Below are positions 60,097 to 64,000 of a stretch of 64,000 nt of DNA, piece after piece. The stretch is taken from assembly GCF_023343835.1 (NCBI RefSeq), contig NC_064438.1, forward strand, positions 21,410,077-21,474,076, given 5' to 3'. A program made the position numbers and the translations under genes. The DNA comes from Lagopus muta. Taxonomy: Eukaryota; Chordata; Aves; Galliformes; Phasianidae. Every line of letters starts with the position of its first letter. Position 1 is the stretch's first letter. The notes beneath the pieces are model-generated. The model was not told where the DNA came from and made no database searches. It was given only the letters and a program-made list of their open reading frames with translations.

Positions 60097-63000
60097 ATAT
60101 TTGGGGTTAAACAAATACAGATTCCACATCTTGAAAGTAGAAAGAGAGGGAAATGCTCAACTAGGGAACTGTACTTGGAAGCTGGAGCCTAAAAGTTTGA
60201 GATTCTAATTAAAAAAACTCTCCTAGAAATGTTGCTCAATGGAAGGTCACTGGCAGCGGACAGGTCTTGCAGCATATTAAGTTCACAGTTCCCTTTGTAT
60301 ATCCTTGTGTGTGCCCCTTTTTGCTTACGGACTTTGCCACAAAGATTATTGCATTATTTTCTATAGAAGTGACATTAGTTTTTATCCCAAGCCAAACGAG
60401 AATGGTTTGTCTTGTAAAAAGTGGCAGATGGGTACGAGCTGCATTAAGAAATGATTTTTGAGATGCATTGTAAGAACCTGGCAGTAGATGCTGATAATAG
60501 CCTTCGTGATCCATTTAACTAATAGTGCAGGAATACAGTTCCCTGCTTCTTTAACAGTAAGACTTGCGTGTGAGTTGTGCATGGTCACAGTGTCAGTTAG
60601 CTATTTGTGAGGTGGCTGAGTGCTTGTGTGAATCAGGGCTGCATTATTTTTATCTACCACAACAGAGGAATGAGACTCCAAACTTTTTGGTAATTTTACT
60701 TAGAGATTTACCTGTGTATGCGAAATTATTGAAAAACAGGCAGAAAAACACCAACTACTAGTATTTAACAGTTGTGTGCAATATGTTTTACCAATCTATG
60801 CAAGCTGTAAAGTATTGACAGCTTCTGACACTAAGAAGTCTGTCTGGAGCAAATTTTTCTGGCACATACATGCATTCACACTCTTCTCTAATTCAAGCTT
60901 TCAGAAAGAAATAAGAAACTTGTATGAGTAGGCAGGTTTTCCATAGCTTAGTGTCTGGCTGCTCTGTCTGAAATTAGCCTAGCTTTCAGACTCTTGGAGC
61001 TTTCATGAGTTCAACCACAGCATGTGTATTTCTGTGAAAATTAGCATTTCATTCAGAAAGCTGGGGTGAGTTCAGTATCCACCAGCCAAAGGCAATCTTC
61101 TTAGGATAGTTCCCAACCTCTCCTTTAGGTCTCCTACCACTTTGTCCTTGATTAGATTGCTTTCAGAGAAAGAAGTATTCACAGAGAGTTCTCCCATGTC
61201 CTACACGTGAAGTCCTGTGGACTCAGACTTGTAATGCATTGGTATTTATTAAATTGACATTATTGCAGAACTGTATGTCTATAAATCAGACCAAGCAAAA
61301 CATTTGGATTCTTTATCTGGGACAAGTGTATTCAACTATACATCTATTTGTTGTTGAACTGCCTGTTTTGGAATTCCATGTCTGTAGTTATAGCTGTTGA
61401 AGACAAGGATGTTAACCAGATTGGCTCTTTTGGATAAAGATCACGCAAGCAATTGGAAACAATCATGTGTGGTAAAAATTCATTCTTGCTAAAGCTTGTT
61501 TTCTTTGAATTAGTGCTGGAGCCATTTTATGTATGTGTACAACATACAGATTTGCCAGATAATCTGAAAATGCCTACGGAATGCTTTGCCAGCATTTTTA
61601 CAGTAGTGCTGTTGCATTACTGGAACAGCCTTAGTATGTTGGCTGGGTGAGGTGAGACTGACTCAACGGGCTGCCTTCTGTTAGTTACTTCTTTTAAAAA
61701 AAAGATTTGCACGAAGATACTGAATATTCAAGTATCTCTTTTGATATGTTGCAAGATGTAAATACAGACAGGAATAACAGTTTTGCTTTTTTTGATAGAT
61801 TTTTGAAGTTCTCTCAAGATACTCATTTTAATGGAGACAAATGGAGGTGATGTTGAGTATGAAATCTGGTTTTAACACTGGTGTTTTCTGGGGGTGGGGA
61901 TTCACTTGCCCTTCCAGCTGAACTTTGGACACAGATGGTGTCCAGAGCTACAGGGGAGAGCATTTGTGATTTCCACTTGCGTCACGTACCTACTGCAATG
62001 TCTCTGCTGTCATTGACTTCATCGTTTCTTAATTTGTATCAAACATTAATCACTGTAGCTTTTTTGTGTGTACTCTCTCATTGGGATATCAGTAGTGACC
62101 AGAAATTTTGTAATATGGTAAGTTAGAGCTGTTTGGTGACTTGCAGTTGGGACTGAGACCCTAAATGCAGAAGTGGGGACTTATCACTAAAGTTTTAAAT
62201 GTGGTTCCCTCTGTGTTACAGTGGAGCTGCTGTACTAATTTTTCAAACCATTTTTGGGTTCCCTAAGGGGATGCAATTACAATCCTTGTCCCCGTGTCGA
62301 TCTCTGAGAAGTGTGTGCAGCATTATCTTACCCTGATAGGCAAGATACAGTATGCCACTTCTTGCCAAGAGATCTGTGGTAGAGATCATAAAGCTTGTAC
62401 CAGATAAAAGATCTGCCATTCTTGAGCTAGCCTTAAAATCAGCCAGAATCACTCATTATCTTTTAATATTAAAGTGGTTATTTCCACATTTCTTTTGTAG
62501 TATTGGTGTGTGAGAAAGCTCCTGCATAGAGTTAGTTTTGAAGTTGCATTGAACCTGGTTAGCTCGGTGATGTTTACCACCTCAGGAAAAACTTAGTTTG
62601 ACTTCTGCAGCAATGCTGGGAGTTGCGTGTGCCAGCAGCCCACACTACGACTGTAAGGTCTGCTCAACCCCTGCTTGTGCAATGCCCTGCCATAGCTGTC
62701 ATGCGGTGTATCTGATAGTCTGAGAGCTCACAACTAAAAAATAACATCAAAACCAAATTCCACCCCATGTAAGTGTTCATGCAACAGTAATACTAACATA
62801 GCTTGCTACAGTAAGTCAGATTTTTTCTTTTAATAAAAGTGCTTACTGATGTTTTGTTCTCCTCTATATGCTGTTTTAGCTTCATGTTTTCATCTGTTGA
62901 GGTAATTTGGTGCTAGTGGGAATATTGCTATATTTTGGTGCCATCAAGCATTTTGTTTTGTTTGGAAAATATTTTTGTTTAAAGATGTGAGAAGTGATAA

Positions 63001-64000
63001 TTTGTATGTCTGATCTGTCTTTGGTGTCAGTCACGATACTTACAAACAGGGTTGGTTGGGAGCAGGGTAGTATTTGGCAGAAACTGAACTTTGACTATAT
63101 GATTTTTATGATTTTTATAGGCAGCGATTTTGGAATCATTTCATAGTTAAGGATAGTAACAGTATTAGGACTAGTTTTCTTGCAAATTCAAAATTCATCT
63201 AAGCTTGGGTCAGTGCTTTGTTTCCTTTGCCACAGCTGCTTGGTCTGTGGTTGGAAGCTTGTTTTTAGGATTACAGCTGTGGAGAATCTTTCAACTGGGT
63301 TATAGATGGATTGCTCACAGCCGTGGTGAAGGCAGAGTCTGCAGAGCAGTGGGGAAGTTTTCCTCAGCATGGGGAAAATGTTCTTACTGCAGACACCTGT
63401 GTAATCAGCAAAGTAAGCTTCTAGGCTCCTAAATGCTTTCTGTATGCAACATAATATTTATAGCAAGCTGCTGAAAAACTGGGGCTATTGAGAACTTGGT
63501 ACCAAAGCTGCACCATAGAAGCTTATTTTTTGTTCTTGTTATAGTAATACTCTTACACAAAAGCAGCCCTTGTCAGAAGCAAACTAAACTTCTTTTGCCT
63601 GCCTTCTAACAGCAATGATTCTTACTATGTTAATGCTGGTAAGCTTTATATACTTTATTCTAAAATAAAGGAGATATGTTGGAGCAGTGAGTTGATTGAC
63701 ATGGTTACCAGAGCTAGAATGCTCCAGTGCTTTTGTCCAGTGCTCTTGCTGCTCCACGGTTTCTTGTTGTTGTGTTGGTGTTTTTTAAATTTAAAATCAG
63801 CAGTTTAGTAAGACTTGCTAAAATGCATTGGCATCGATGATAAATTTAGTCAATCATAAGAAATATAGATGCCTTTTCTGGGGAGAGGAAGATCATACAC
63901 ATATCATAGTACTCTGGTATTTCCATCTTCTTTAGAAGGCATGGATGCTGCAGGGCGGTGGAGGCATTTTTATTTATTCTTATTGCACTTATTGTACTTA

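Larger units (their letters stand above)
8058..64000 (+). other. HSD17B12: HSD17B12 gene, partial (exons 1-6; 3' half beyond window)
   Basis: HSD17B12 reduces very-long-chain 3-oxoacyl-CoA with NADPH in the second step of microsomal fatty-acid elongation; the mammalian enzyme can also reduce estrone. Six coding exons join to 170 codons with introns in consistent phases (after exon 1 phase 1, exon 2 phase 0, exon 3 phase 1, exon 4 phase 1, exon 5 phase 0, exon 6 phase 0). The deduced protein follows the mammalian family across this length and carries its N-terminal hydrophobic anchor, TGxxxGIG turn, SRSKEKL strand end, NNVG and the tetrad Asn164. The family is about 312 residues, so about 140 residues, including the catalytic Ser and YxxxK, lie on exons right of 64000. 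I looked for the next exon in 56588-64000 and saw none. Introns 1 (23.7 kb) and 3 (15.1 kb) are the largest. Confidence 0.95.
56588..64000 (+). other. HSD17B12: HSD17B12 intron 6, 5' part
   Basis: At least 7.4 kb of intron continuing past the window edge. I searched it for the next family segment (the strand and helix leading to the Ser and YxxxK motifs) and found none. It holds (TA)n(TG)n at 57010, (GT)9 at 59629, a GGTT/T-rich low-complexity stretch at 60021-60096 and a candidate regulatory block around 58905-59215. Nothing else specific is seen. Confidence 0.8.

Noticed and set aside
56588..64000. Search for HSD17B12 exon 7 with the Ser and YxxxK motifs
   Set aside because: No frame in this stretch resembles the next family segment; the exon must lie further downstream.
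1..64000. tRNA, rRNA, snoRNA, microRNA, CRISPR or bacterial operon features
   Set aside because: None recognised by eye. I looked for the miR-129 hairpin known upstream of human HSD17B12 and did not see its mature sequence.

Overview
The window is vertebrate nuclear DNA, almost certainly from a bird. It holds several copies of CR1, the dominant LINE of avian genomes, and one multi-exon gene with GT-AG introns, and interspersed repeats are otherwise sparse. A galliform such as chicken is my best guess, from the CR1 type and general familiarity rather than from a diagnostic site. There are no bacterial features, rRNA or tRNA genes, or CRISPR arrays.

The only gene I can name is the 5' half of HSD17B12, on the + strand. 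HSD17B12 is the endoplasmic-reticulum very-long-chain 3-oxoacyl-CoA reductase, also called 17-beta-hydroxysteroid dehydrogenase type 12. Six coding exons join in frame with consistent splice phases: 8058-8223, 31909-31955, 35850-35925, 51042-51152, 55589-55653 and 56543-56587. They encode residues 1-170: the N-terminal membrane anchor, the TGxxxGIG dinucleotide-binding turn, the NNVG motif and the catalytic-tetrad Asn. The Ser, the YxxxK pair and the C-terminal part must lie on exons beyond base 64000.

Layout: 1-7394 is upstream flank with no recognised gene. It has a CpG-rich patch at its very start and a weaker one near 5.1 kb. 7395-8720 is the HSD17B12 CpG-island promoter, with a perfect CRE, three CCAAT boxes, a CACGTG E-box and GC boxes. 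8224-31908 is the long intron 1, with three or four CR1 fragments, a short unexplained ORF at 10385-10555 and a cluster of three MEF2 sites near 24.5-24.9 kb. 31956-35849 is intron 2. 35926-51041 is intron 3, with a sense-oriented CR1 tail, a 132-138 bp inverted repeat, the longest CR1 copy and a likely conserved regulatory block near 49.6-50.4 kb. Introns 4 and 5 are ordinary. 56588-64000 is the start of intron 6.

I did not find a novel gene system. The items most worth checking are the inverted repeat at 43.5-44.4 kb, which could fold the pre-mRNA into a long duplex, the enhancer-like blocks in introns 1, 3 and 6, the unexplained ORF at 10.4 kb, and the possible first exon at the left edge.
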